Shown: positions 24,003 through 37,500 of the stretch, in pieces | How the letters are laid out: each line of letters begins with the position of its first letter | How positions within the stretch are numbered: position 1 is the stretch's first letter | Assembly (NCBI GenBank): GCA_019022495.1 | Contig: JAFEKR010000019.1 | Span: forward strand, 186,001-250,000 | Length of the DNA: 64,000 nt | Source of the DNA: Epichloe hybrida | Lineage: Eukaryota > Ascomycota > Sordariomycetes > Hypocreales > Clavicipitaceae | Direction of reading: 5' to 3' | Made by a program: the position numbers and the translations under genes | The notes under the pieces: generated by a model | The model's input: the letters and a program-made list of their open reading frames with translations, nothing else | Database searches by the model: none | Told to the model about the DNA's origin: nothing

Positions 24003-24318
24003 AGACTTCCCTTCTATAAAATAGGAAGGACCCGTAAGATAGAAGCTATTTCCTTCTATAAAAAAGGAATCATTATAGTTATAAAAGACTTCCCTTCTAT
24101 AAAACAGGAAGCGCATAAGCGATATAGAAGCTTTCCCTTCTATAAAAAGGAAGTTTAGCGAGAATAGAAGCTTTTCCCTTCTATAAAAAAGGAAATTCAG
24201 TAAGAATAGAAGCTTTTCCCTTCTATAAAAAGGAAATTTAGCGCGAATAGAAGCTTTTCCCTTCTATAGAAAGGAATTTTAGTATAAATAGAAGACTTCC
24301 CTTCTATAAAATTAGAAG
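24003..24318 (+). repeat. Leader minisatellite of copia C2
   Basis: About eight degenerate units of about 45 bp lie between the 5' LTR and gag. Each carries CCCTTCTATA, an A-run, GGAA and a following TAGAAG, so short stems TAGAAG/CTTCTA can form within and between units. The inverted counterpart is at 3,215-3,505. Such an array in the transcribed leader could act in packaging or translation of the element RNA, but that is inference. Confidence 0.8.
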
Positions 24319-24329
24319 ATAGATACTAA

Positions 24330-25895
24330 TTAATAAGATTAGGGGTCTTCTGCCCCTAATCTTAGTGCGCAAGAAGTTCTAAATAACTAGCTAAAAGAGC
24401 AGGTTATTAAACAATAAAATGCTATTAATCTAGTAATACAGAAGCTAGAGTCCTTAACTTTAGCTATTAATAATAGACCTATAGAGGGTGTAGAAGCTAC
24501 TAAGCCCGCTAGTTAGTAGTAAATTCAGCAGCCTATTTAAGATAAGGCACTTGAATCTAGCTTTATACAAGCTGCCTTTAATAATTTAATTATTAAGGAA
24601 TTTAATAAGAGGGTTTATAGCTTCCCTAAGACTACTAAGCTTAAAGGAGCTGAAAATTTTAATTAATAGAAACAAGCCCTAGCTATCTAATTTAAAGCTT
24701 TAGGTATGCCTAATTTTCTAGATAAACCGGATATTTCTAGGGCGCTAGAGGACGCTAACTAAGCTATTATCCTAATGTTACTAAGGGATAGTTATACGGA
24801 AGGCCCCTAAGCCGCTATAATATAGTAAAAATCACCTAAAGAAGCCTATAATTTACTTATTAGGCAATATTCATATAGCGTTAAAATCCAGAGGGGGTCC
24901 CTATATTCTGAATTTTATAACCTAAATTTTTATGGTTATAAGGGGACTTTAGAAGCCTTTAATGTAGTCTTTAATAATCTACTAGCTAGATTATTAATTT
25001 TAGGGGTCCTAATTAATCCTATAGATTAGGTTAATTAATATCTTTAATCCCTAAAATTAACCTTCCCTTAGTGGGCTAAGAGGTAACAATTTAGTATGCG
25101 TATAAATAGGGCTATAGGGGTCCCCCTAGAAGCCCTAAATCTTAAATTTCTAATAGCAGACCTTCTAGCTAAATAGAGGGATAAGTTATCTACGGTAGCT
25201 AAAGCCCTAAATTATAGGGCTAAAGACTTAGAAAAGGGTGCTAAAGACAAGGAAAAGGCCCCTAAAGGTTAGAAGAAGAAGAAAGAAGGCTCTAAAGAAA
25301 ATAAGGGCTTTTCTAATAAGAAGAAAAAGAAGCAAAAGGGTCAAAAATCAGATAAAAAGGATACTAAAGAACTTATAGAGGGTTCTTTTATGCTAGGAAA
25401 TTATAACCTTTCTAATGGAGCACTTAATCCATACAAGAAACCTAGCAATTACAAGACTAGTTATAAGAGCTCTAGCGATAGTAGCTCTAATTCTAGCTCT
25501 AGTAATTCGGATAATAAAAAACAAGAAATTAATTCCTTAAATGGTTTTAATTATTATAGTAAAGATATAAAAAAGGCCCTATTATATAATATAGGTTTAA
25601 CTATATATATAGTTAATTCTAGGGAGGTCTTTAGGGATTATACCCCTTATAAGAAGGGGGAATCCAACCCTATTATAACCAGTGGTGGCCCTATTTATCC
25701 TAAGGGTCATAGTAGTGCTGTTTTTGAGGTCTTATATTAAAAGAAACCTAACAAATATAGGACCTTAGTGCTAAAGGACGCTTTATATTTTCCTTAGCTT
25801 AATGTTAATATAGTTAGTAGCCTTATTCACTATATATCTAGCGGTTGCTTTATAAAAAACTATCTTTATCTTAAAGATAGGTCTTGTATTGCTGC
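24330..25895 (+). pseudogene. Copia C2: degraded gag and protease
   Basis: The plus-strand relic reads as a UBN2/DUF4219-like copia gag, for example KLKGAENFN then a stop where Trp is expected (about 24,640-24,670). A Lys-rich linker follows (25,260-25,350), then an open 116-codon segment at 25,390-25,740 carrying the retropepsin region, with Asn-Ile-Gly at 25,588-25,596 in place of Asp-Ser-Gly. The frame stops at 25,895 where a hAT copy is inserted, and resumes at 50,425 with the same 8-bp sequence ATTGCTGC. Confidence 0.8.
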
Positions 25896-28296
25896 CAGAG
25901 TATTGTTTGTAGTGTAGTTAGTGTAGTTTTTAGGAAAAACTTGTATTTGTAGTGTAGTTTTTTTTTTCTTATAGTTAATATATTGTAGTTTTTTTTTTTT
26001 ATAGTTAGTATATTACAGTTTTTTTTTTTTATAGTGTAGTGTATTGTAGTTTTTTTTTACATATAGTGTAGTGTAGTTAGTGTAGTTACTAACTACACTA
26101 ACTACAAAAACTACAATGTAGTGTTAGTAAAAAAAAGTGGGCCTTTTTATTATATAATGTTATTATAAGGATTAAAAGAAAGCTAGTTATATAGAAGCTT
26201 TTATTATTACCTATTTTACTTAATTAGTTATAGAATTTATAATATTCACTTTTTTTAAGAATTTTACTATAACTAGGGTTATTTATAATATTATACCTTT
26301 TTAATAATACTATTATACTTATTACTTTATTTTACTAATATAACTTTAAGAAAAACTAACTTATTCTTTTATTTACTATTACTACTAATTATTTACTATT
26401 TCTATAATTTATTATTATTATTTTAATTAAAAATACCCTAAACTAATATAATATAATTAGTTAATAAATCTAAATAAATAATAAGAAGTTAATAAAGTAT
26501 ATTATTATTACCTATTTTACTTAATTAGTTATAGAATTTATAATATTTACCTTTTTTTAAGAATTTTACTATAACTAGGGTTATTTATAATATTATAACT
26601 TTTTAATAATACTATTATACCTAATACTTTATTTTACTAATATAACTTAAAGAAAAACTAACTTATTTTTTTATTTACTATTACTACTAATTATTTCCTA
26701 TTTCTATAATTTATTATTATTATTTTAATTAAAAATACCCTAAACTAATATAATATAATTAGTTAATAAATCTAAATAAGAAATAAGAAGTTAATAAAGT
26801 ATATACTTAGTATTAATATATTATTAGTTATATAATAAGAACTTTAAAAAAGCTTAAACTATTTATTTACTATTTAAACTAATTAAATATTACTTTAAGC
26901 TTTATAATTCTAAAGCTTTAAGAATTTATATATAGTAACTTTATATATCTTATTATAATAATATATAAAGAAAGAATATAATAGACTAATATTTATAATT
27001 TATTAATAGATAACTAATAGTATTATTTTAATTACCCTATATAGCTTAAATAAGCTATAAAAAATAAGTTTAACTTTTTTTTAAAAATAATACTAGGACT
27101 TAGTTTTATATAATATACTATACTTATTATAAAAGCAACAATTACTATATTACTATAATTACTATAATTACTATAATTACTATTATTACTATAATTACTA
27201 TATTAATTACTATTATTACTATTATTACTATTATTACTATTATTACTATTATTACTATTATTACTATTATTACTATTATTACTATACTATTACTATTATT
27301 ACTATTATTACTATATTATTACTATTACTATTATTACTACTATAATTACTATTATTACTATAATTACTATTATTACTACTATTATTACTACTATTATTAC
27401 TATTACTACTATTATTACTATTATTACTATAATTACTATTATTTCACTTTTATTATTATTTTAAAAAAACATAAAAGAGAAAACATTTTTATAATATTAA
27501 TATTTTTAAAAACCTTAGAATACTAAGTTATTAAAAACTATAGCTTTTACTATAGTAATTTACTTATAATTACTAGTATTTATATTTAAGTTATTTATTT
27601 ATTATTTATTTATTATTTATTTATTATTAAACTTTAACACTAATAATATTATAAGTAATCTTAGTAATCTTAGTAATCTTAGTAATACTAGTAATATTAG
27701 TATTATAAGCTATTATAAGCTATTATAAGCTATAATAAGATATAATAAGCTACTTATATTAAGTTTACTAGTAGTTCTTTTTATAGTTTTTTTAAAATAA
27801 GTAATCATAATAATTTATAGAAATATAAAATAATTTATAGAAATAGTAAATAATATAATAAGAAGGTTTTTCTTTAAGTTATATTAGGGAAATAAAGTAT
27901 TAAGTTAAATAGTATTATTAAAAAAGTATAATATTATATATAACCTTACTTAGTTATAATAAAATTATAAAAATAATATAATATTATAAATTCTATAACT
28001 AATTTAATAAAATAGGTAATAATAAAAGCTTTTATATAACTAGCTTTCTTTTAACCTTATAAATACTAATAACTAATAAAAAGTCTAATACTATATTTAT
28101 AGTATTTATAGTTAGTGTAGTTTAGGAAAAAAAAATTGTAGTGTAATGTATTATAGTTTTTTTTTTATAGTTAGTGTAGTATAGTTTTTTTTTCCTTATA
28201 GTTAGTGTAGTTTATAGTATAGTGTAGTTTATAGTGTAGTTACTACATTACACTATAAATACTACACTACACTACATATTTTAGTGCAATACTCTA
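25896..28296 (+). mobile_element. hAT-family copy with long inverted arms (carries the 5' end of insertion A)
   Basis: It starts CAGAGTATTG after ATTGCTGC (25,888-25,895) and has an internal 3'-type end CAATACTCTA at 28,287-28,296. Sub-terminal regions are rich in TAGTGTAG. The left arm (about 26,110-26,450) and the right arm (about 27,780-28,090, reversed) are similar over several hundred bases, so a single strand could fold back. A block of about 300 bp is tandemly duplicated (26,200-26,490 and 26,500-26,800). An irregular ATTACT tract occupies about 27,145-27,445. No coding frame. The right flank (GCTATCTT) does not match the left flank, so this copy is not a simple intact insertion. Confidence 0.75.
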
Positions 28297-28815
28297 GCTA
28301 TCTTACGCTATTATAAGCTAGTATAAGCTATCTTAAGCTATCTTACGCTATCCTAAGCTAGTATAAGCTATCTTAAGCTATCCTAAGCTATCCTAAGCTA
28401 TCTTAAGCTATCCTAAGCTATCTTAAGGTATCTTAAGCTATCTTAAGCTAGTATAAGCTATCCTAAGCTATCCTAAGCTATCCTAAGCTATCCTAAGCTA
28501 TCCTAAGCTATCCTAAGCTATCTTAAGCTATCCTAAGCTATCCTAAGCTATCCTAAGCTATCTTAAGCTATCCTAAGCTATCTTAAGCTATCTTAAGCTA
28601 TCCTAAGCTATCTTAAGGTATCTTAAGCTATCTTAAGCTAGTATAAGCTATCCTAAGGTATCCTAAGCTATCTTAAGCTATCTTAAGCTATCCTAAGCTA
28701 TCTTAAGCTATCTTAAGCTATCCTAAGGTATCTTAAGCTATCTTAAGCTATCTTACGCTATTATAAGCTAGTATAAGCTAGTATAAGCTAGTATAAGCTA
28801 GTATAAGCTAATATA
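28297..28815. repeat. Decamer satellite array, consensus TAAGCTATCY
   Basis: About 52 head-to-tail units of 10 bp with variants TAAGCTATCT, TAAGCTATCC, TAAGGTATCT and TATAAGCTAG. Unit length is almost invariant while base identity varies at two positions. The array immediately follows a hAT 3'-type end. Related decamers (TTATAAGCTA) occur at about 33,778-33,950, 49,795-49,850 and, inverted, 51,565-51,735. Confidence 0.9.
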
Positions 28816-30270
28816 AGTTATATTAGATCTTTAAGCACCTATATAATATTAGTAATAAATCTTAATAAGTAAATTACTTTATCCTAATTCAGATTATTTC
28901 TTTATTATATATATAAAAAAAAAACTAGGATTATCCTTTATTTAGATATTAGAAACTAAATTTAAGTGTTATTTTTATGGTTTAAGAACTAAGCCTTATA
29001 TACCTAAGTAAACTCTCTTCTATAAATAATGAATCCTCCTATATACACTTCCTAGATGTGGTTAAGTGAGTTAAATTTGTGAAAAATGAAATTTAATTTC
29101 GAATAAGAGCTAAGGTATAAAAAGCCTATGGGCTCGAAACCTAGGGTTTGAAACCTAGATTTTAAACCCTAGAAGCAAGGCACCTTATAACCTTAGTGAT
29201 TAGATAAAAATGCGGATTCGCTTTAATTTTTTAGCTATATATAAGTAAATAATATAGGCCCACTTTTAATTTCTTAATTTATAATTATAGTCTTATTATT
29301 ATATATATTCGTTACTATATTAATTAAAAATATCTATAAAATACTAAAGTCTAGGGCCCACTTTTAATTAAAGAGCTATTAGTAAAGTTTTATAATAATA
29401 AATTAATAATTTATCTAAAAATAGAAGTTTTATATCTCTATATATTTTTCTAGATTAGATATATATTATTTATTTAAAAAAATACACTATAAGTTAATTA
29501 TAGTGTAATACTCTATATATTATTAATATAAATATAACTAGTTTTATTCTATACTTTTATAATAGCTAAATTCTATATTACTTTTACTTATATTTATAAT
29601 TTAGTAATAATAGAATTTTATAGTAATATTATAATAGAATCCTACTGTTTATTTTACTAGGTTTAACCTGTTTTCTTTTATAATAGTAATATTATAGGTT
29701 ACCTTTACTTGTATTAGTCTTAATAGAATTTAATAGTAATATTATAATAGAATCCTACTATTAAGATAACTAGGTTTAACTTGTTTTCTCCTATAATAGT
29801 AATATTATAGGTTACCTTTACTTGTATTAGTCTTAATAGAATTCTATAGTTATATTATAATAGAATCCTACTATTAATTTAACTAGGTTTAACCTATTAT
29901 TTACTATAGTAATAACATTATAAGTTACTTTTACTTATATTAGTATTATTAGAGTTCTATAGTAATAAGACCCTCTTACTTTATATATAATATATTATAT
30001 AATAGAACCTTTTCTTTATAAGTAAGCTCCCTTTCCCTTCCCTATTTCCTTTACACTTTATATCCTTATATCTTTTTAAATATTACACTTTAAGATATAA
30101 ACTTTATACTATTATAAAGCTTAAAATTTACTCTTTATAATCCGAATCTTTAAATACCTTTATAAATCCAATAGCCTTACTAAAATAGCTGAATTAACTA
30201 CCTCTTTAGTTTTTACCCCTTCTAATATTATTTCTTAAACCTAATCTAATAGCTCTTTTAATAAGAGTAA
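28816..30270. other. Unassigned AT-rich DNA with another hAT-like end
   Basis: No coding relic was recognised. At 29,506-29,515 there is TAATACTCTA, a plausible RIP-altered CAATACTCTG terminus. The adjoining 80-110 bp is an inverted match to sequence starting at 38,249. Around 29,580-29,960 three imperfect repeats of about 120-130 bp contain a TTTAATAGTAATATTATAAT-like core. Confidence 0.45.
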
Positions 30271-30279
30271 TTCTAATGG

Positions 30280-33200
30280 GAAATTTAAGAATAATATTAA
30301 AAATCGACCAAGCTATAGTTTTGAAACTAGAGCTTATATTATTAATTATAACTTATTTAATTATTATCTTTCAGACATTAATTATAATAAGGAAAGATTA
30401 GTAATATGTTATTATACTCAAGATAATTGCTCCTTTAGCTTTTCTTGTAAAGCTAAACGTTTTTAATTATCTAATAGTACTAGCTATTATAAAACAAGGC
30501 ATTTTACTATTGCTATATCTAAGAAAGAAGAAAGTACTAAGATTACTAGTAAGTTATTCCCTTATTTTTATTAATTAAGCTATATATAATACTACTAATA
30601 TTATATCTAATTTAGTACCTCTTATAACCTAAAGTTCACTATCTTTATAATTAAGTCTTAGTACTTTTTTTACAAAAAAAAGGCCTAGGCCTCCCTTAAG
30701 TAAATTCTCACTAGATAATGTTATTAATTTAGCTATAAAATTTATGCTAGAAAATAACTTATCTTTTGCTACTATAACTAGTAATTCTTTTAAAGAATTA
30801 CTAAGTTACTTTAAGTAAGTACTTATTCTTAATCCCTTATTATTTAGCTAATAATTATAGTTCTAATATTATGTCTTCTTTTAATTATCGGAATATTTCT
30901 ATAAATATCTATAATTTATATAATAAATCCTTCCAAGAGCTTATTATTAAGCTTAATAAGCACTTTTTAAATTTTAGCTATATGTCTTTATAACTAGATA
31001 TATGGACATCTTTTAATTTAAAGTCTTATTTAGGAATTATTAGAAATTAGATAACTTCAGATTTTCAATTAGAATATAAGCTTCTTAGTATATACTTATA
31101 TAACTATAATTACCTAGCTTTTATAATACTAATACTATTAACTAGGATTTAAAAACTTAAAAAGCACACATACTAGAATATATATAAATGATATATTCAC
31201 CTAGCTTATGGCTTTATATAAGATATAACTACTATCTATTATAAGGTTAGTTATATTAATTCTTTATAAGTTTCTATATATACTAATTAACTATTAACCT
31301 CTTTTAGTCTTACTAGAGATAATAGTTCTAATAATAATACTTTTATAAGTGCTTTTATTAGTACTAATTATAATAGTATTAGTATTAAAGAACCTATAGA
31401 TATCTAATGTATTGCACATGTTTTAAACATTATTACTAAAGATATAATTACTAGCTTTATAAAAGCTATAACAAGCGCAGAAGATATTAAGAAATATAAG
31501 AATAGCGAAATTCTATTCTATTTAACAGAATAATTTTCAAATTTAACAAAATCCAAAAGAGATTAATTTATAGGCCTTATCTAAGGTAAGCTATTATATC
31601 TTATTTTATAAATTTATTACTAATTTAAACTATAGGAATTATAGGAAAAGTTAAAAAGCTAGCTATTTTAATTAAGAATAATGCAAATCTTTATTAAGAT
31701 TAGCTTATTGCTTTAAAAGAGGCTAAATCTCAAGGAAAACTAGTAGTAAATTACAATATAACTAAAATTCCACTAGGTAAGTTACTAACTATATAATATT
31801 AGGTATTAAGTACTAACTATTCTTTATAGCTAATAATACTAGGTGGAATTTAACTTATTTAATAATTAATACTACACTTCTATTAAAGGAAACTATATTA
31901 ATCTTTAATGAAAAAACTAATATATTTGCTTTTAAAGATGCCTGCCTAAAAAGTCAAGAATAGGTAGACTTAAGCACTTTAAGTGAGATTTTAGAGGTTT
32001 TCTATTATTTAACTATAGTATTATAAGGGCAAAAATATAATATATTAAGCCTTGTGCCTTTATTTATAGTTAAGATATATACATATCTTACTACTATATT
32101 AAAGGATTAAAAAGCTTATATAAAAGTATGTTATTATCTATAGTTTTATCTTACTATATTAAATACTAATACTTATAGGATTAAATAAGCTATAATCCAC
32201 TTGCAAATACCTTTACTAATGTAATAAATATAGGCTTAAAAAAGTTAAATGCTTATTTTCCTAGAGATATAAATAAAAGCTTTTACTTTTATAAGCCTTA
32301 TTTATTAGCATTTTTACTTAATTCTTAATTAAATCTATTAGCATTATGAAATTAGTTAAACCTAACTAAAGATATAATTAAGAAGATTTTAAACTCATTA
32401 AAAGCTTAATATAAGGAGTATATATAACCCTAGTCTCTCCTAACCCTAACCTTTAAAATTAAATCCCTTTATAATTTATACTAATATTAAAGACTAAATA
32501 TAAAAGCTTATATAAGGCTAGAAATGAATCTTTTAATAATTCTAGCTCTAATAATAAAAACAATGAAGCTTTTACTTTAGTTGTTAATTTATCTAGAATT
32601 AAAAGACATCCTAGCCTATTTAGTAATCCTAGGCCTAAGAAACCTACTTTAGCCCTTTACTAAGGTTTATTTCTAAAAGAAAGAAATAAATCTATTAAAA
32701 AGGCTAGAAAAAATGAAATTTCTAGTTATATAAAGCTAGAATAACTATATAATAAGGTATATTATTACATACTAATAGTTACTTACTTTACTTATACTAA
32801 TTACTATTTAGGATGATATATTTAATTAATAGGCTAAAAATTAAGAAGCCTTTCTAATTTTATCTATTTTAGCTTGAAAATACCTTGCAATCCCTGTAAT
32901 ATCTGCTGCTATTAAAGGTTAATTTAATTAAGGTGGAAATGTTCTTATAAAAAGAAGAACATTACTACTAAATTTAACCTTACGGGAATTATTATTATTA
33001 AAGAGTTAGGAAAAACAATCCCTAAAACCTTTAATTAAGGAATATCCTTCCTTTTTTAAATATAATACATTAGATTTAGAAGAATCTAATAATTTAGAAA
33101 ATACTAATGATTTAGAAGATTCTAATGCCTCTGAATTTAAATCTTAGGTAAAGGGAAAAGGAAAGGAAAAAGCTAACCTTACTACTATTAGTAGTGAATC
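30280..33200 (+). pseudogene. hAT transposase relic
   Basis: Plus-strand fragments in successive frames, with RIP-type stops, match hAT transposase order. A Cys-containing N-terminal part lies at about 30,300-30,560. MLENNLSFATITSNSFKELL follows near 30,745-30,805. The catalytic region has LDIWTSFNLKSYLGI (from 30,994), TRDNSSNNNTF (from 31,312) and IAHVLNIITKDI (about 31,413-31,450). The C-terminal dimerisation block has LAIPVISAA, then GGNVLIKRRT and LRELLLLKSW (about 32,880-33,020). This is the only transposase seen for the hAT ends in the window and is the likely source of the non-autonomous copies. It cannot encode a full protein now. Confidence 0.75.
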
Positions 33201-33334
33201 TAGCGAAGATTACTAGTCTTAGATTAGTAATCTTTAAGATTTTAGATTAAAAAGTAGGAATTTAGCTTATATTAATATATTAAGTTATTACTAATTAACT
33301 ACTACTATTTCTATTGCTTTTACTCTTAGTCTTT

Positions 33335-33535
33335 AACTATTATTACTATTATTACTATTATTACTATTATTACTATTATTACTATTATTACTATTATTAC
33401 TATTATTACTATTATTACTATTATTACTATTATTACTATTATTACTATTATTACTATTATTACTATTATTACTATTATTACTATTATTACTATTATTACT
33501 ATTATTACTATTATTACTATTATTACTATTATTTT
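33335..33535. repeat. 9-bp tandem repeat (ATTATTACT)n
   Basis: About 22 nearly perfect units inside the 3' part of the hAT element that carries the transposase relic. The matching positions in the other hAT copies (27,145-27,445; 49,470-49,540) hold shorter or more irregular versions, so the array expanded after the copies separated. One frame reads as a poly-Tyr run, which is an artefact of the repeat. Confidence 0.9.
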
Positions 33536-34502
33536 ACTTTTATTATTATTTTAAAAAAATATAAAAGAGAAAACATTTTTATAATATAAATATTTTTAAA
33601 AACCTTAAAATACTAAGTTATTAAAAACTATAGCTTTTACTATAGTAATTTACTTATAATTACTAGTATTTATATTTAAGTTATTTATTTATTTTTTATT
33701 TTTTATTAAACTTTAACACTAATAATATTATAAGTAATCTTAGTAATCTTAGTAATACTAGTAATATTAGTAATATTAGTATTATAAGCTATTATAAGCT
33801 ATTATAAGCTATTATAAGCTATTATAAGCTATTATAAGCTATTATAAGCTATTATAAGCTATTATAAGCTATTATAAGCTATTATAAGTTATTATAAGCT
33901 ATTATAAGCTATTATAAGCTATTATAAGCTAGCTAATAAGCTATTATAAGCTATAATAAGATATAATAAGCTACTTATATTAAGTTTACTAGTAGTTCTT
34001 TTTATAGTTTTTTTAAAATAAGTAATAATAATAATTTATAGAAATACAAAATAATTTATAGAAATAGTTAATAATATAATAAGAAGGTTTTTCTTTAAGT
34101 TATATTAGGGAAATAAAGTATTAAGTTAAATAGTATTATTAAAAAAAAGTATAATATTATATATAACCTTACTTAGTTATAATAAAATTACTAAAATAAT
34201 ATAATATTATAAATTCTATAACTAATTAAATAAAATAAGTAATAGTAAAAGCTTTTATATAACTAGTATTCTTTTAAGCCTTATAATACTAATAACTAAT
34301 AAAAAGTCTAATACTATATTTATAGTATTTATAGTTAGTGTAGTTTAGGAAAAAAAATTTATAGTGTAATGTATTATAGTTTTTTTTTTATAGTTAGTAT
34401 AATGTAGTTTTTTTTTCCTTATAGTTAGTGTAGTTTATAGTGTAGTTACTATACTATACTATAAATACTACACTACACTATATATTTTAGTGTAATACTC
34501 TA
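33536..34502 (+). mobile_element. 3' end of the hAT element (insertion G)
   Basis: This segment is homologous to the 3' parts of the other hAT copies: the AAAACATAAAAGAG-like block, then the AGTAATCTT repeats, a TTATAAGCTA decamer run (about 33,778-33,950), the inverted arm, and TAGTG-rich ends. It terminates TAATACTCTA at 34,493-34,502. The following 8 bp, ACTATAGC (34,503-34,510), is the exact reverse complement of GCTATAGT at 54,375-54,382, next to the 5' end of the copy at 52,326-54,374. Confidence 0.75.
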
Positions 34503-37500
34503 ACTATAGCTATAGTAATAGTAGTATAACTCTAGATAAAGGTAATACGCCCTTATTTATCTTCTCCTAGTAATTTAGGTAATAACTTAATAGATAATTA
34601 TCCTTATTAAGTAGTAGTAGTAAAATATAATAGTTTAGTACCTTAGGTACTTATAGAAGTCTTTATAAGTATATAAGTCTTTTAAAATTAATTTAGTCTA
34701 TTATTATATTATATATCTCCTTATTTTACCTTAAACTTATTAAGGGCTTATATTTATACTATATTCTCTAATAATTCCTATATAAGCTATATATAACTTA
34801 CTTACTTAATAAGTATATTATATCTTTTGCCCTAGCCTAAGGCATTCTAAGCTACTAGGATTTGCTTAATCTAATATTTCTTAATAAGTTTATTATTACT
34901 CTTTATAAGGACTTATTCTAGTCCTAGATAGAAGTCCTAGAGCTTTTAACTAGGGAAAGAGTCCTTTATAGTGTATTTAATAAGGTTTATATAGAATACT
35001 AGGTAAATACCTCTTAGAATATTAAGCTATACTATAAGTAATATTAGGACTTCTATAACTATATACTTTACTACTACCTAATTAAGTTTCTATAAAAAGT
35101 AATTAGTTTTAATATTTTTAAGTAAAAGCTATACCTTATTTTTAACCTAAAACTATTTTACTAGCTAATATAAAGTAAATATAGTTTTCTATTACCTTTA
35201 TTATATATAGGCTATTATAGCTTATACTAAATAAGTACTTTCCTAGAGGTGCTTAAGAAACTATATTACTTACCCTTTTAGTGTTATTATAAAAGTAAAT
35301 ATATCTAGTAATGCTTAGACTAGCTTTAGGTTATAGCTATATAGTAGCTTATTTAGGCTAACTCCTATTATAAAAAATAGCCTATTATTAATTATAAGCT
35401 AGTAAGTAGCTAGATATTCTAGCTAGTTAAACTATAAGAAAGAGACTATAATATATAGTATTACCTATATCTCTTAGTTTACTTACTTTATACTACTATT
35501 AGTCTATAGGTAATATAATATAAAAAGTAACTAATTAATCCTAACTAGGGAGTATAATATTATCTAAAACTTTCCTAACTAATTTAAACTATAATCTATA
35601 ATAATTAATTAAGAAAACCCCTTAAACTACTATTAAACTATTTTAAACCTCTTTATATATTCCTTAGCTCTTATAAAAGTTATAGCCTTAAGCTAAATAA
35701 ATTTAAAGAGTTAATCTATAATAACTATTAGGTATTATAGCTTTTCTAAGGATAATACTAGTAAGTTTATAATAAAGTTAATAAAGATCTATAACTAAAA
35801 CTAGTTAAGAATAGGTAAAGGCTTTAGTAAGCCCTAGTATTATTAATAGCTCTTATAACTACTATAGTAATAATAGTTATAAATAAACCTAGTAATATGT
35901 TATAATATCCTATCCTAGTAAAACTACTATTATAAGATTTAGAATATAGTATTATAGCCTAAGTACCTTATTACTAGTAAATTATAGTATTACTATATTA
36001 GGATTATTATAAGAGGCTCTTACGCTAGGACCTAGGTATAGCCCTTAAACTAGAGCGCTTTATAAGTGCTTATAGAATAATTTACTACTTACTCTCTTAT
36101 AAGTACCTTAATAGAAAACCTCTAGGACCTTTCTTAAATAGCCCTTAATTAAATACTATATATAAGGTTAAAGATAATAGCCTAGTCCTATAAGGTCTAA
36201 AGGTATTTAGTAGTAAAGAAAACCTTACTAGCTAGTAGTAATACTATATTATTATTATCTTACTATTTATCTAGTATTAGTAAAAGCTATATAATAGTAA
36301 TAGGTTATAAAATATATCCTATTCTAGAGGTTACTTTTTCCTAGTCTTACTCCTTTTAAGAAAGAGTATTAGGTTACTATACTTATATACTAGGTTTATA
36401 CTAGAGGTAAAAATTAAATAGTATAAGTATATTTACTTATTAAGCTTATTACTCTAATATTAACTAGGGAGTTATAAAGTACTCTAGGTTCTTATAGTCT
36501 ATATAGATTATAAATAGACTAGAAATGCCTTATAGCTTAGCTAACTATACCTTAAGATATAAGATAATAGCTAATAATTCCTTATTATAAATTATATAGT
36601 TCTTTTATAAGATTATAAGGCTAGTAAAGTAATAAGTAACTAGGTATATAATACTATCCTAGCCTTACTAGGAAAGGTATTCTCTAATAGCTATTCCTAA
36701 ATAATTAGCTTTTATTACTATAGGGAGATTTAAGTCTTATTATACTAGTACTAGGTATGTAATAAAGGTATCTTTTAGCCTATTAAAGGTATTATTCTCT
36801 TTAAGTCCTTATTAAAAAGAGATATTTCTCTTAGTTAATTATATTAGTAGTACTACTAGTTCTAAAAAGTTACTAATAAAGTTATAGTAAAAGTTAGTAA
36901 ACCCTAGGAAGCTATAAACCTCCTAAAGTTTTATTAAGGCTACTTACTCCCTAATAGCTATAACCTTTGCTAGGTTTAGATAGATAAAATAACTTACTAT
37001 AATAATATATCCTAGGTATTATACTTCCTTTACTATAAATATAGACTTATTAAGGTCTAAGTATAAACCTATAGCCCTTAGGTAGCTTAATATTAACTAG
37101 ACCTTAGCTATATAGTCTTTCCTTAATCCCCTTAAGTAAACTAAGATATTATTTAAGTATACTATAATAAAGTCCCTTAATATATCCCCTAAGGACTTAT
37201 TAATATAATATTAAAATATTACTAGTATACTAGCTAGGCTAAAGGGGTAAACTAGTTACTTAAATAGCCTAAACCTAGTTTAAAACACTATTAAGTACTC
37301 CTAGCCCTTAGTAATCTATAGCTTATAAAACACTATATAAATATTTACCTTTATAAACTAGTATACCTAGGATAAGAAATAAAGTATTTCCTTAATTAAT
37401 AAAAGAGAATAGTAATCCTATACTATTATCTTATTAAAAGTATAATAGTCTATATAAAAACGCTAACTTCTATTAGCCTTTTTAATAAGGAAAACTAGAG

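Noticed and set aside
28297..28815. CRISPR-like array
   Set aside because: Units are contiguous decamers without spacers in a eukaryotic transposon context.
33314..33589. 91-codon frame that is almost entirely Tyr
   Set aside because: It is the translation of a 9-bp tandem repeat inside a hAT element and not a gene.
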